A stretch of DNA of 64,000 nt from Acestrorhynchus altus (lineage: Eukaryota > Chordata > Actinopteri > Characiformes > Acestrorhynchidae). The stretch lies in contig CM067507.1 of the NCBI GenBank assembly GCA_034509495.1, positions 15,644,396 to 15,708,395 of the forward strand, given 5' to 3'. Position 1 is the stretch's first letter. Each line of letters starts with the position of its first letter. Both the position numbers and the translations under genes were made by a program. Positions 49,066-62,300 of this stretch are shown piece by piece. Below the pieces are notes generated by a model. It saw nothing but the letters and a program-made list of their open reading frames with translations. It searched no databases and was not told the origin of the DNA.

Positions 49066-49252
49066 ATTAATAATAAAGGTAAAGGTACACATAGGGGAAT
49101 GTATCCTCCACATTCAACACATTCACAGTGATACAGACACATACACAGTAGTGAATTAGCATGCTAGGGGGCAGTGAGCACATGTGGCCGGAGTGTTTGG
49201 CAACCCTATCCATGGCACCCAGGGAGCAGCTTGGTCAAGGTCACTTCAGTGA
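49066..49252 (-). repeat. Truncated tRNA-derived SINE
   Basis: CATGCTAGGGGGCAGTGAGC, CCCTATCCATGGCACCCAGG, GAGCAGCTTGGTCAAGG and TCACTTCAGTGAC match the body of the SINE at 49819-50107 in the same orientation. The tRNA head is missing; a (GT)n tract begins exactly at the break. Confidence 0.75.
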
Positions 49253-49253
49253 C

Positions 49254-49254
<1 letters not shown>

Positions 49255-49326
<72 letters not shown>
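49255..49326. repeat. (GT)n microsatellite
   Basis: About 35 GT units, directly against the truncated SINE. Confidence 0.98.
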
Positions 49327-49328
<2 letters not shown>

Positions 49329-49818
49329 CGTAAACTGATTTGTTAGCAACTTGAGCATAGCACAGTATATTTGTTAGATTATGATGTTTTGACAGTAATC
49401 TGTCATGCTTTTTGGAGTGCTGCGACCTTAAATCTACCTCAGCTTCTAGATTCAGACCTCTGACTGGAATCTATGGGAGAGAGACTGCAAACTGACGTGT
49501 TTACATCCGCTATCGGCTCTATCTTTTCCAGCATACCAAGAAAGAGCTTACCCCCAACAATTAACTGCACCTGGCCTCAGTTTCTCTCTATGTATGCTGT
49601 GTCTTATCATCGAGTAAAATACTTTGTCCAGGTGCAGGACTAAGCTAAGTCAGCTCAAAGCTTGTGTGATACGTAGATTTCAATATTTCAACCAGATTTA
49701 GCATTAATGCTGAGTGTATTTCACAGCTGTATCCTACTGTTGAGAAAGTTTCCAATTATGAGTTAATATCAAGATATAATGCCTCTTTTAAATACAGGTG
49801 GGACAAATGTGGAAAAAT
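49327..49818. other. Unique stretch
   Basis: No gene or repeat was recognised. Confidence 0.3.
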
Positions 49819-50107
49819 GTATTTATTTATTTTTCTCATTTGACCCACTGTGTTGTGCATTTTAGCCATCCACACACAGTGACACACAAATACACACTAG
49901 GGAATACACACACCAGGGGGCAGTGAGCACACATGCCCAGAGCGGTGGGCAGCCCTATCCTCTGCACCCAGAGAGCAGCTGAGGTTGAATGAGTTCAATG
50001 CCTTGCTCAAGGGCACATTGGTAATGTCCTGCCAGTTCAGGGATTTGAACCAGTAACCTTCCAGTCACAAGGCTGGTTCCCTAACCACCAGGCCTCGGCT
50101 GCTCCCT
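49819..50107 (-). mobile_element. Full-length tRNA-derived SINE
   Basis: On the minus strand a tRNA-like head contains an A-box-like TGGTGGTTAGG (complement of 50080-50090) and a perfect B-box GGTTCAAATCC (complement of 50041-50051) at normal spacing. A body with TGCCCTTGAGCAAGGCA follows, then CCCCCTGGTGTGTGTA, and an AAATAAATAAATA tail at about 49820-49835. It would be transcribed by RNA polymerase III and mobilised by a partner LINE (established for SINEs). The family name is not assigned. Confidence 0.85.
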
Positions 50108-50625
50108 GATGTGCAATGTTTGATTACAACAAATTTGTGCTCATGATCATGATCAAATGTACAAAAAAATTAAAATAAAAAAAAAAATTCTTTGGTTGTC
50201 TTTTGAAGGAAGAAAATCCCTGAATAAAATCCAGTGTTCTGATTTGGTTTAGATATGTGAAAACATGTCCTGAAGGTACAGCTTTGGTAAAAAGTTTACC
50301 AAACATAAAACATAGTGTTATTTATTACAGACTACTGTCTATCAAAGTTTAACAATGTTTGTTTTGAAACTATTTTTTTTTTTCAAAACACATGGGTATG
50401 ATTTTATTAGGAAGGACATAAACATTGTAATCCCAGGTGTTTGCAACAGTGTCTCAGTTGGTTTCTTAGATGGTTGATTGGGTATTACTAGTGTATTTGT
50501 ATCATGAGCACATAAGAATGGTTTACCTTTGCGCCTTACACATTCGTATGAGGACAAATCCATACAAAATCCGTTGCTTTTTTAGCTAACCATATGTTCA
50601 ATAAAAAAGCTGTAAACAAGCCAAA
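50108..50625. other. Unique AT-rich stretch
   Basis: No gene or repeat beyond A/T runs. Confidence 0.3.
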
Positions 50626-50630
50626 ATCAC

Positions 50631-51054
50631 TGTCACGTTGCCCTCCATTCTACCAGATCCTCCTCTCACTCCTCATCATGACACAATCACAGGAATACTG
50701 ATCATGTACACCTGTGTCAGTGTGTATTTTATGCCCCCTCTGTGTTGGTCTCATTGCTGAGTTTTGTCTTTGCTGCATCACAAAGCATTCCCTATCTGTG
50801 TATCTTTCTTATCCTGTGTATGACTGTTTTCGTTTGTTTGCCTACTAAAATTTAGTCTTGTCCTTGTTATTGATTGTCTGGATTTGATCTCCTGCCTAGA
50901 TTCCTACTCTGCTTATATGCCCCTATTGCTCGGTTTGTTCTGTCTGGTTTTGGAGTTGGGCTGTTTTGACTATGTTTGCTTGCCTCGTCCCTGTTATAAT
51001 AAAACTCCAGTAACTTTTACCCTGTGTGTGCCTGTGATCTGTCAAATGCTGACA
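50631..51054 (+). mobile_element. Solo LTR of an LTR retrotransposon
   Basis: The 424-bp segment begins TGTCACG and ends GCTGACA, so the ends form the inverted pair TGTCA/TGACA. It is flanked by perfect 5-bp repeats ATCAC (50626-50630 and 51055-51059), the expected target duplication. Inside, a T-rich CTGTCTGGTTTTGGAGTTGG region leads to TATAATAAAACT (about 50995), a polyadenylation signal, in the manner of fish Gypsy-type LTRs. No internal region or second LTR is present, so the rest was probably lost by LTR-LTR recombination. Superfamily is a guess. Confidence 0.8.
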
Positions 51055-51059
51055 ATCAC

Positions 51060-52050
51060 ACAGACCAAACACACTGGAGCTGAAATGGTGTTGATATATC
51101 AAAACTTACAGGATGAGTTACCATAAAAAATCCAACTGAAAAATGAAAAATGTACAGAACCTGAGTAGCATAAATCAGATAACAATTAATATTATACTCC
51201 TATAATAAGAAGAACAAATTGTTGGATTGCAATGCTACTGGGACAGGAGATAAAGGTCACCAGGAGCAAATAATGATTATAAATTTAGACTGATTTGGGC
51301 AATATTATTGAGCTACACATACAGAAGTAGTGTCTCTCAGAATGGCAACAGGTATATTGCAACATGCCAGATGTTTCAAAACAGAGGTTCCTAATGGTAT
51401 CCTGTGAGAATTCATCCCCTGCAGCTTGAATATTCTCTGTCAGTGCCTACAGATTTTGCAGTAGAAGTGGAATGTTGATAATGTGTCTAGTAGTGTCCCA
51501 CACATTACCAAAAGAGGGACTCGTCATTGAAAGTGAACTGCTTCAGTTCTGGTTGACTCCATAAGAATCTGGCATGACACCATGACAGTTGGGTTTTACA
51601 ATAAGTTGATTTCTTCAGGGTGGACAAAGAGTGTATATTAAGAGTTTTACAGTTACAGTATTATGATTACTAAAACATCATTTCAAAATCTATCAATAGC
51701 ATATGTGTTTTCTATTCAATACATGGTAGATGCTGTGCATTCTTTGCAAATCCACTGCATTTATAAAGTGTGATGTTCATTCTGTTGGTACACACAGATT
51801 ATTCCTTTTGTCTCTTGTCTCATCATTGGTGGCTTTAAACCTTGTTTTGGCTTCTCTGAAATTTTTTACTAATGAAGACGGTGCTCAAGCAAGGTGTCTG
51901 TCTTTGAATGAGAGGTGCCACTCTGGCTTTCCCTCACTCTTATAAGAATAGTTATCTTAAATCTAAGATAATCGTAAAGAACATCCCCTACTTCCAGCTG
52001 GGATGACCTCCATCCACATCACAAGCATGCTGTACACAAATGCATGTGTC
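51060..52050. other. Unique stretch
   Basis: No gene or recognised repeat. Confidence 0.3.
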
Positions 52051-52054
52051 ATCA

Positions 52055-52146
52055 TTGGGTGATTTCTTTAGATTGTCATGTATCTGGTTGTGTCCTAGTC
52101 AAAATGACAACACAACAAGGATGTACAATCTAAAGAAATCACCCAA
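52055..52146. repeat. Foldback with 22-bp perfect arms
   Basis: TTGGGTGATTTCTTTAGATT(GT) at 52055-52076 is repeated inverted at 52125-52146. The inner flanks (GGTTGTGT / ACACAACA) also pair imperfectly. It may be the core of a decayed DNA transposon whose end lies near 52366. Confidence 0.85.
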
Positions 52147-52338
52147 CATTTAATGAAAATGATCCACATTTATTTGTGTTTTTTGACTCCACTTATGAAA
52201 ACTTATGGAATCTGTTTAAATGAACAAAAAAAGAAAGACAAATGCAATTAGACCTGAACACAATAGTAAGTTAGGTCTTGTAAAAAATACCATACATCCA
52301 TACATATATATATATATAAAAGGCATGTCCATGAACCG

Positions 52339-52367
52339 TGTATGTAAACTTTCAAGTGCAACTGTAC
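52339..52367 (+). repeat. Tc1-like terminal repeat, single end
   Basis: GTATGTAAACTTTCAAGTGC then AACTGTA closely resembles the right end of the widespread fish Tc1 elements (GTATGTAAACTTCCGACTTC, AACTGTA). No matching left end was found nearby. Confidence 0.65.
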
Positions 52368-52549
52368 ATGTCTGATAGGATTTAATTGAGCGATAGTTTT
52401 AGCAGTTAATCATATCTGATCCAAAAAAATGGTATGTTTCCCCATGAATAATTGCCTCAGTGTTTTGTACATAGATACTGTTTCCTCTTTTTTCTAGCCA
52501 TATCAGATGGGTTTCTCATGTTCTGGGAGAAAATGCTTTTCATATAAGG

Positions 52550-53311
<762 letters not shown>

Positions 53312-53432
53312 AAATCTTTTTATTTCTGACAAAATTCCATAAGAGAAGTAAATATCATTCATAAAACCAAATTGTTGTTTTATGAATGATATTTACTTCT
53401 CTTATGGAATTTTGTCAGAAATAAAAAGATTT
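53312..53432. repeat. Perfect 56-bp-stem inverted repeat, 9-nt loop
   Basis: Bases 53312-53367 are the exact reverse complement of 53377-53432; the loop is CAAATTGTT minus any pairing (53368-53376). I checked all 56 pairs. No coding frame, no recognised TIR sequence and no clear target duplication accompany it. Candidates: a recent template-switch mutation, a young foldback element, a hairpin RNA source, or a library/assembly artefact. Confidence 0.97.
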
Positions 53433-53489
53433 GATTTTCCTTCCAATGGTGAAATTTTGTGACCAATTATTTAAAAATAAACAAATTTT

Positions 53490-53513
53490 ATATATATATA
53501 TATATATATATAT
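53490..53513. repeat. (AT)n microsatellite
   Basis: About 12 AT units. Confidence 0.95.
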
Positions 53514-54068
53514 CTTAAATATTTATATTATAAATTACAAATATGCAAAATCTTTACCATTTGCATAGTAGTCCCATGATCACACATGTTTTCTTGTACA
53601 GGTGAGTTTGTCGGTCGACATTTATTGCTACATGCATCTGTGCTGCCATGTCTGGGTTGGAATGTTCAGGGGTTGAGGTGTGACAGCCAGCTGCCGCTGG
53701 GCACCTCACGGCTTGTTACCACTAATTCCCATCAATAAGGTTCATTATTCAAATGATATGGATGGGCCGGTGTCAGTTGGTGTAGTGCAGTGTGAACCAC
53801 TGATTCCTTTTTTTTTCTCTTTGACCTATTGTAAATGTTGCCACCTCAGGCCTCTGGCCCCCGCCTCTCAGAGGGAATTCACAGATCCCAGGTGTCAGTT
53901 GACAAGATGGCTGCCAATAATCAGGGGTTTGACTACAAGACTACATGACTTTTCTACCAACAGTTTGATGATGTGCTAATTTGCAGGAGCAAGAGGGGAA
54001 AAGCCATAATTAAAAGTCAATTAAAAGATGTTGCAATGCATAGAGGTCAGTCAATGAAGCTCTTTGAA
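53514..54068. other. Unique stretch, CNE-like
   Basis: No gene is seen. About 53670-54020 is complex and repeat-free; the 99-codon frame at 53680-53979 has no recognisable domain. Confidence 0.35.
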
Positions 54069-54077
54069 CGAGAGAGA

Positions 54078-54151
<74 letters not shown>
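54069..54151. repeat. (GA)n microsatellite
   Basis: About 40 GA units with GTGA and GGA interruptions. Confidence 0.98.
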
Positions 54152-54155
<4 letters not shown>

Positions 54156-54473
54156 GGGACTGAAAATAGATTAAACTGCCATTATGTTTGAGGAAAGTGA
54201 GTATTGGAAGTAATCAATTATGATGCTGTTGATCAATCTGTTGGTAGTTAAGACTTTTAACATTTTACTTAATGCCATAAAGTATTTGCATCATCCATTA
54301 GTATTAATATATAGCCTTCAAAGACTTGAGCTTGCAGTACATAAAATATTTATAGAATAAAATCTTGGCAAAATAAAACCAACTAATGCAGGATCTTCAC
54401 AGCTCCTAGGCCATGGGGCCTGTAGGAGTCTGATGTCCCGGGAGCTTCATAAAAGAATTCCAACAAAACTGGT

Positions 54474-54475
<2 letters not shown>
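54152..54475. other. Unique stretch between two (GA)n tracts
   Basis: No gene or repeat was recognised. Confidence 0.3.

Positions 54476-54537
<62 letters not shown>
54476..54537. repeat. (GA)n microsatellite
   Basis: About 31 GA units, perfect, followed by a C-rich segment CACCCCCCTCCCCCCTGCCC. Confidence 0.98.
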
Positions 54538-55740
54538 ACCCCCCTCCCCCCTGCCCCTGAACGTCCTGCAGTAAGCTAGTCCATATGATGGAGTGTCCCT
54601 CCTGTCCCTGAGAAAGAACGCTTGCTTACTATTTCATCATTCCCTGGAGGCATGAGGAAAATAAGCACATCAGTTGTCATTATGACAGCATAAAAATGGT
54701 GCCATCATATTTCAGCTTCACAATGCAGTCACTGTCCCTCCCCCCACCACCGTCTTCCCTCATTTTCCTCATGATGAATTATGGACTCCTCCTTTCACAC
54801 GTTGACTATAAGTTAATATTATCTCCGCTGGATAATTATACCTAAAGTTCAATTACTGACCCAGAATTACAGAGCCGTGGACGTTGTAGACCCCCTTTTT
54901 TAACGGCATTTATCTCTGTGGCCCCACCAAGCTGGATCTGCATGCTGGCAGTGATGTATCTACCCAGGCCTTCTCTGCTCCCAGCACCATTCTTTTCCCT
55001 CCAAGTCCTAAGTCCCAGGAGCCTTCTCCACTTTAACGTTAGCTCCTCTATTACACTCTGCTTTTACACCAATTTGTGTCCTGTTGTTTTCTTTTTTTAA
55101 CCGAATGGTGGAAGCGTCTCTGATTTAACTCCTCCAGATGTATGACCTCAACCTCTTACAGCCGGTACACTGGTCATATAACAGTGGGAGGAACAGGGCA
55201 GTGTCTAGTGTCTATTAAGATACGCTAGATTATATCCTGGTGAGCTGATCAAGAGATTTTTTTGCCTTCCTAAGACAGGGAGTGGCTTTCACAATTTCAT
55301 AGTAATGTACTATTACAAGATCCACAAAATGTTATTTGGGGGATGCCTTTGAAGAAACATTTTTGGTTGCAAAAAAAAGAGATTTTACTGCTTTAAACAA
55401 GTACAAGTGAAGAATGGCCTTTCAGTTTACGTCACTTGCACAAAAAATGTTTTTTTTTTTCAGTTAAACAAACAATAGTTATAATGTAGTATGTTTCAAA
55501 AGAGACTTTTACATGAATCTACTTTTAGCAATTACACTATTGTCTAGATTAAAAGTTCAATCAAAATTAACTTAACTTTGATTTCCATGGTTACTTAGTC
55601 TGAGTCAAATTTCAAATCTGTTCCAAGTTTTATTTTTAATCTGTTCACATAGCTGGACAGACAGCTTTCCAGATTACTGTAACGGCATCCCCTCCTGCTA
55701 TAGTTATATATGTATAATATATGTATTATATGTAACCATT
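54538..55740. other. Unique stretch with CNE-like island
   Basis: No gene is seen. About 54590-54900 is repeat-free, and its core (GACTATAAGTTAATATTATC, TAATTATACC, CAATTACTGA) is rich in homeodomain-like sites. Confidence 0.4.
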
Positions 55741-55759
55741 ATCTCTGTATCAACAACCA

Positions 55760-55960
55760 GAACGCTTTATAATAATATGAACCATAGGTAAAAGTGGACC
55801 AAGTACAGAGCCATGTGGTACACCCAAGAGATGACCATGGTTACCTAGAATAAGATTTTTAGTTAGATGTAAGAGAACCAGATAACACAGTTCTAAAAAT
55901 AATTTTGAGTCTGTGCCATAAATTGTGTAATTGTGTGGGCCATAAACTATGCTAATAATT
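55760..55960 (-). pseudogene. LINE reverse-transcriptase remnant
   Basis: On the minus strand the region around 55790-55830 reads GVPHGSVLGPLL, the RT motif B signature (GVPQGSVLGPLLF in active elements). Upstream coding resembles a WFLSYL-type segment across frameshifts. Only a short, broken part of the RT domain is left. Confidence 0.7.
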
Positions 55961-56296
55961 AATTGTGTATTTTTATATCTAAAAAGAACTTCTTAATAAT
56001 AAACCTGCAGCCTGGTGCAGCAGAATGGAAATAAGTAGATAATGAAGTATTAAGTACAGTGTCATTTTCATTATGAGCCTTTATCATTGCTGATAAATGG
56101 TTTTCAATAATATAATTACATATATATTTTAATTTAAATGTATATACAAATTGTAATGCAAAGAAAGAAAGATATAAAAGTGCTGGACTTTAAATTAATT
56201 GTGTGAACACAACCTAATTTTCAATGTTGTTTGCAATCACTGCACAGGACATCTCAATTTTTTAGTTTATGCTGTTTGAATATTTGTCTTAATATT

Positions 56297-56299
<3 letters not shown>
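55961..56299. other. Unique AT-rich stretch
   Basis: No gene or repeat was recognised. Confidence 0.3.
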
Positions 56300-56350
<51 letters not shown>

Positions 56351-56370
56351 ACTCACTCTCTCTCTCTCTT
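56300..56370. repeat. (TC)n microsatellite
   Basis: About 34 TC units with TTTC and CTCA interruptions. Confidence 0.98.
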
Positions 56371-59300
56371 ATTAGACTTGGTCAAGCAAATCTGAAGGGA
56401 TTTTTTATGAATACTGCATTAGTCAGAGTCTATTACAGATCAATATTAACAGTTAACTACATTTCATGTCAGAGTGAAACCCAATTTTCTGTGATATTTG
56501 ATCTACAACTTATTACTTCCTGGCTCTGGCACATGGGCATTTGCATTTGGATTGTCATCTGACTACTAAATGGGGTCTGGCTTTATGTTAGACTGTCGCC
56601 AAAGATTGTATGAGAAACTCAGCCCTTAATTCTGCTGTTGTGCAAAAAAAAAAAAAAAATCATTTTCTCAAGATGTTTTAAAGGTGTACACTTTCAATCA
56701 TACTGGTATAACAGTGACACTATCTCTGCTTTATGCAAACATTCCCCAAAACAGACATATTAAACAGCAAATTCAATTTGATGGTTATGAAACATATGTA
56801 CAGGAAAATTGGCTACACTAATTATTTCAATGACTGTTCCCTACCCCCACCCCAACTCAACTCAAACTGGATATTACATTTGCTTAAAACTCAATCAGGC
56901 AAAAATGCAGGCTCGATTTCTGAAAATTTTAATAAAGATAAGTCACCTCTATCGCCCAATCGTGGGTGGGTCCCTAATCGACACTTTCATTCTCCTGCAC
57001 TAGATAATGTCAGCCCGGCTTGAGGCTCTTATTTTGCAATAATACATTTACATTCTAATGATTTTATTAAAGCTTATGCAGGCTGTTGAAACTGGGTTTC
57101 TACACTCCCCACCCAACCACCCCCATCCCCCCCAAAAAATTGGCCAAGCAAATTGTATCAGCTATCAGCCTGCAGCGGTATTATCAAGCCGGGCCAAGCG
57201 GAGACCCTCCACAATGAGCCATCTAGCGCTTCAAGAGCCTGTATTTAATCATTTGCCTCGGCAGCATTGTTCTGCTTATAGTGCATAAAAAGCCTCATAT
57301 AGGCCTCCTGGTGCCTGTGACAAAGAAGCAAAGTATCTGTCTTATTTATCGCTCTTGCATCCCCCCCCCCTTCTTTTTCTCAATACACATTTCTTTATTT
57401 GCTTCTGGTTATTTATCCTTTTCATTATTTATAATAGAACCTGTTGTCCTTTAGAAGTTACCATGAAACTCACAGATGAGTCAATGGAAAGGTGTCCAGA
57501 TAGGGATAGACACTTATTTTGAACGAAGAAGTAAGGCACCGGCACAAGGAAAGGCACGTGGATGCTGGTGGCCTGGGACATTTGCTGTTGTGAATATGTA
57601 AATCAAATGGTCATCCTTTTCCTGTGCTGACAGGACAGCAGCACTGGTGCCTTTATGTCATGTCAGTCACTGCAGACATTAGTGGCAGCTCTCTTAGAAG
57701 CTCTGTTCATGGCCTTTGAGCTGAAATGACATTAAGATGAATTATACATTTTCCCAAGCAGTTGCAGAAATGACCCAGGTGACACAAATCAAAGGAAATG
57801 GCTTCTACAAAAATAGCCTGACTGTATCAGTGTTTTAAAAAGGAAATAGATCACTGGAGCCATCCAAAGGGTTTATGATTTGATATGACCAAAAAGGATC
57901 TGAGGGAAGCTTTGTTTAAAACATTTTGCATGATGACTGAATATCACCATAGTGGCACTAGGTCAGTACCATTGTTTTTCAGATTGTGAATATTCTTAAT
58001 ATCCAGTTCAATAAACTTGACCTGTCCACTTCTTTTGCTTTCAGATTCATTAGAGGGACCAAGAACCAATTCTCCCCCGGTCCTCACCAGAGAGGGGAGT
58101 TAAAGAGTTAGGTATCAACAGTAGTATCAAAAATGTATTTAGATAAAGACTACAGACAAAATCTATATTGGCTTTTTTTTAACAGGACATTTTGAAAATT
58201 GGCTGATTATATGTATTTGTATTTATAAAAAAAAAGCAATCTGGGATGTATTTAAACAGTAGCTGCTGAAAAACACAACTTTTTAACATTTACATTTTAT
58301 TTATAATTTCAGCTTGACTGGCTAGTAGCATTTTGGGACAAAGGTTAGGAACCATAAAGTCATAGGTTCCAAATGCTGCCTAAAATTATTAGAATTATCA
58401 TTATGTACTTAGACAATGCACTTTACTCCCCACAGCCTCAGGTAGTGCTACTTCATTGGAAGTGCTCTCCTGCCTCCAAAGTTCAGGAGCAAAACATCAA
58501 ATGCCTTACTTATAAAAAAAAAAACAGAACAAACAAAAAAAAACAAAGAGAGAGAGAAAAAAATATACATTTAAGCATGAACCTGATGATGATGATGATA
58601 ATATACTTTATTGATACCTGTGACCTGTGTGAACTCGAACAGGTGTCTTTAACATGGAAAACATACATTCATTTAGGTATATCTACACTCTTCTAATGCA
58701 CACTGGGATGTCCCAGCAACATCTAGAAAGGACGAATCAACTGCTTTGCCTTTTCTACGTATACTGCATAATTATACCCATAAGACCTAAATTCACTAAC
58801 CAGCCAAACTTATTCTAATTGTCCAATTCATTAAAGACTGAATTAGGTATTTGCCAGGTCTGTGAGTCTCTATTCAGAGCACTGATGATCTCTGTGATAT
58901 CACATGAATAGATGACATATGTAATGCTGACAGTTTAACATGAGCTACGTTCTCTCATATAATGGGGATTAACCAGGTTTATCACCAGCTTACGGATAAC
59001 CTGATTGTTCCCAATCTCTTTTGTAACAGAGATATCTGAGTGGTCACCTTATCTCAGGTGCAGGGGCACTCTGACATAAATGGGAGTCTTGATACTTTTG
59101 GTCCCAGAGGCATTTTATTGCAACTACAACAGGAACACTTTGAACTTTTCACAGGCCACCACCTGTGGCAGGTAGGATGCAGCCGCCTCATGTATCATCA
59201 TGGGAGTAAAGAACCCAGACACCGACACTGACTAATTGGAAGGTGAAAACCTTGGTCACAAATCTGAGGTTAAAACTTCATGAAATATAATAAATTGACA

Positions 59301-62300
59301 CCGGCTTCAGAAGGCAGGAAATCTCAATTTTCCACCCCTTTAACCCACTCCTCCACCTTGCTCGCCTTTGCTTTCTTTTCATGGACCTTGTCGAGGGGAA
59401 AAAAAGAAAGTTATTCAAGCCCCCAACCGTAAAGCCATCCTTCATCTGCACAGTAGTTAAATGGCGGCCATTGTGCCCCATTGTCCTGTTATTGCTGTTG
59501 TCCCCCTTCCTTTCAAACTCAATTCTTTATTTGGGTGTATATTATTACCCACAAGAATCTCTTCTTCCTCTAGGCAAGACAGCGCACCCACAAGATGGCT
59601 AGATGGCACAAAAGACTTCCATCTCCATTCTGTTTTTTAATCTGGAGGAAGGTATCATGCTTCTCACTGAGATGATGTCAACTGAAAGGAGTCCTGTGGT
59701 TAGAGGGACACATGTTTCAGTAAGTCTTGTTAGCAAATGCAGCAACTAAAGACTGGTAGGGTAAGTAATGAATCAGACACAGAGTGTATTGTGAAGATAA
59801 TAAACAGTGGCATAGCTAGAGTCTTACAGGCTTCACAAAAAGTCATAGGGTGCCTAAAGAAATTCAGTGTTGGCTAATTGTTGAATTATTAGCTATGGGT
59901 GTAAAACTGTGCAAATCACAATAAAATGGATTCAGTAAAGGTTTTAAAGAACATAGTCACCATTATAATCTCCCACCTGCACTGCCAGTACACTTTATTA
60001 AATATCTATATGTCAACCTTGCCAGTGTACAAAAAGAAACTGCTGCCTATCTGTTGCCAGACCACTGAACCATTCATGATATGACCAAAGTCACAACCAC
60101 AAGACCCAATTTCATGTCACATTTATTTTGAGGACTCTGTTCACCATCCAAATAATATCAGAATCAGCCCTGTGGTCACAAAATATGATAGTAGTTTTCA
60201 GACAGACTTGCATGACAACAGATGGGCTACACTAATATGGTGGATATCACTCCTAATTTTACTATTTAATGAAATTACACATAGATAATGTTACAAAAGC
60301 CAAATGGAAGGCTTACTATTATGGAATGTTCTCATTTATTTCAAAGCATTCTCAGTTCATTTATCGTGTCCAACCCAAGAGACACATGTTCTGATTCATT
60401 ATTACTCTGGTCAGTGCAAAACCACAGGTGTTTTCTATTGACTGCCAAATGAATGTTCAGCTGTGCAGGTTTCAACATCCATCCAGGTCAAATTTTACAT
60501 ATCCCATCTAAAGTTCATGACATTTGTTTTCACCGCTTGGAGTTGCTTTGGGAATTTTTGTTCTCACATTGAATGATTTTGTCATTGCACCCAAGGAGTT
60601 CCTCTGTTGGCAAAAATCAGAAACACGGAATGCTGCCATTGTGTCACTCTTATATTAGAGACGAGCACCTCTTTCACAGACACCCAGTTCAGCAGCTAAT
60701 TTACATTCATTCCATCTACCCACCAATCATTTCGCCTTCACTCATATCATTATACTGTGTGTGTTCATTTCCTGTTGATCTGATTAAATTTTTGATATAT
60801 TCTTTCAACTTGACACAATGGTGCAGATAAAAAAATGGACAAATTTACTTTTTTGTGACAGGCAGCAATTGGAGGGAAATGAAGTTGTATCATGGTATCG
60901 CAATATACATGGTTCAAATATTGTAGCTGGAATAATAACTCGCTGTGTCAGTTTAAACACGTTTTTTTTTTTTTTTTAACTATTTTATTAGGGTTATTTG
61001 ATGTGATCATACCAAATTCCTACAAAGATGAGCTATGAAGTGAAGGAAATTATCTGCTTTATATACAGCAACAGTCAATCTAGAGCATGACTGCCTTATT
61101 TAGCCTTTCACAGAATGGTTTTTATACCTAACTAGCCTGTCTGCACATCACACATGCTGATTGTGGCATTAACTACTGTCTGTCACACTGTATCAAAACG
61201 AACTTAATTTATTATGGCTCCATTTTTTTGTCACACTAACAGGTTCTTTTTCAATCAATATAACATCAGAAATCAGCCAACTCACAGAGGAGAATGTACT
61301 AAATAAACTGTAAAAATACACCTTGAACCATTAATAGATCTGCCTAAAAGGAACCTAAACCTAGAGCCTGTGAGTTATCATTTATTGTCTATGTTGTCTA
61401 ATTCAGAGGAAACCTAACTTTTGATGTAGGCTATGCCAGTAATTGACCACACATATTCAATATGACAGATGAAAAGTGTGAAAAGGAACATTTTATGATA
61501 CATTAAGGAGATAAAAGTCCAAGTGAGAGTGAGCTGCAAGTGAGAGAGCAAAACAATAGAGAAATAATAAAGAGCTTATTATAAATAATAAAGCAATAGA
61601 AACTTTAGGACTAGCCAAACCAACATTCTGATGCACTTTCTTTTAAAAGAAATAATGCAGTGGTGAACTTGAAACATTCCACATTAACTGTCAAACATGG
61701 TGCAGGCACTGTTATTGCATGGACAAATATGGCTGCCAATGGAAGTGGTGTAATGGAAATATTTTGCTGAACTCTTTGAATGAAGTTAATTAGAGATTGC
61801 TTCGTTTAAAATCCACAAATTATGTCACTATAAAAATAGTTACAGACCTGCTTGTATATTTGATTGTTTTCATACTTACTACCTCATTGACTAAAAGTTA
61901 TTGAGAGATTGCACATTATTTTATAGTCAAAGTTGCTGTTGATATTACTTTAAATCTGTGGTGAATTGTACTTTTAATGTTCCCATTCTATATTCCAGCC
62001 GGTCTTTCATCATAATGTGTATAGGAAAGCCTAAATGTCAGTTACCACACATGACACTAAAAATAAGTTAATATAACTGAACACCCCAGTCCTCTGTTCC
62101 ATCTTTGTAGTGCCTTTTGCAAAACAAAGAGAGTTGCTCATGTTGCACCCAAAATAGCATAATCCAATGTCTGTTTTACATAGCACAATGCCCTAATACA
62201 TGATTTAAGGGAGCTTCTGCCTATCACATGCATTAAGATAATGGAAGTCTATGATAAAACTTTCACGAGCATTAACATTTGATGCATAAAATTCAGGAGA

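Noticed and set aside
49819..50107. A real tRNA gene on the minus strand
   Set aside because: A- and B-boxes are present but the acceptor and anticodon stems do not form, and the body and AT-rich tail are those of a SINE.
50884..51126. 80-codon plus-strand frame
   Set aside because: It straddles the end of the solo LTR and has no family resemblance.
53312..53432. microRNA precursor
   Set aside because: A perfect 56-bp stem without bulges is not typical of animal microRNA hairpins; kept as a hairpin of unknown origin.
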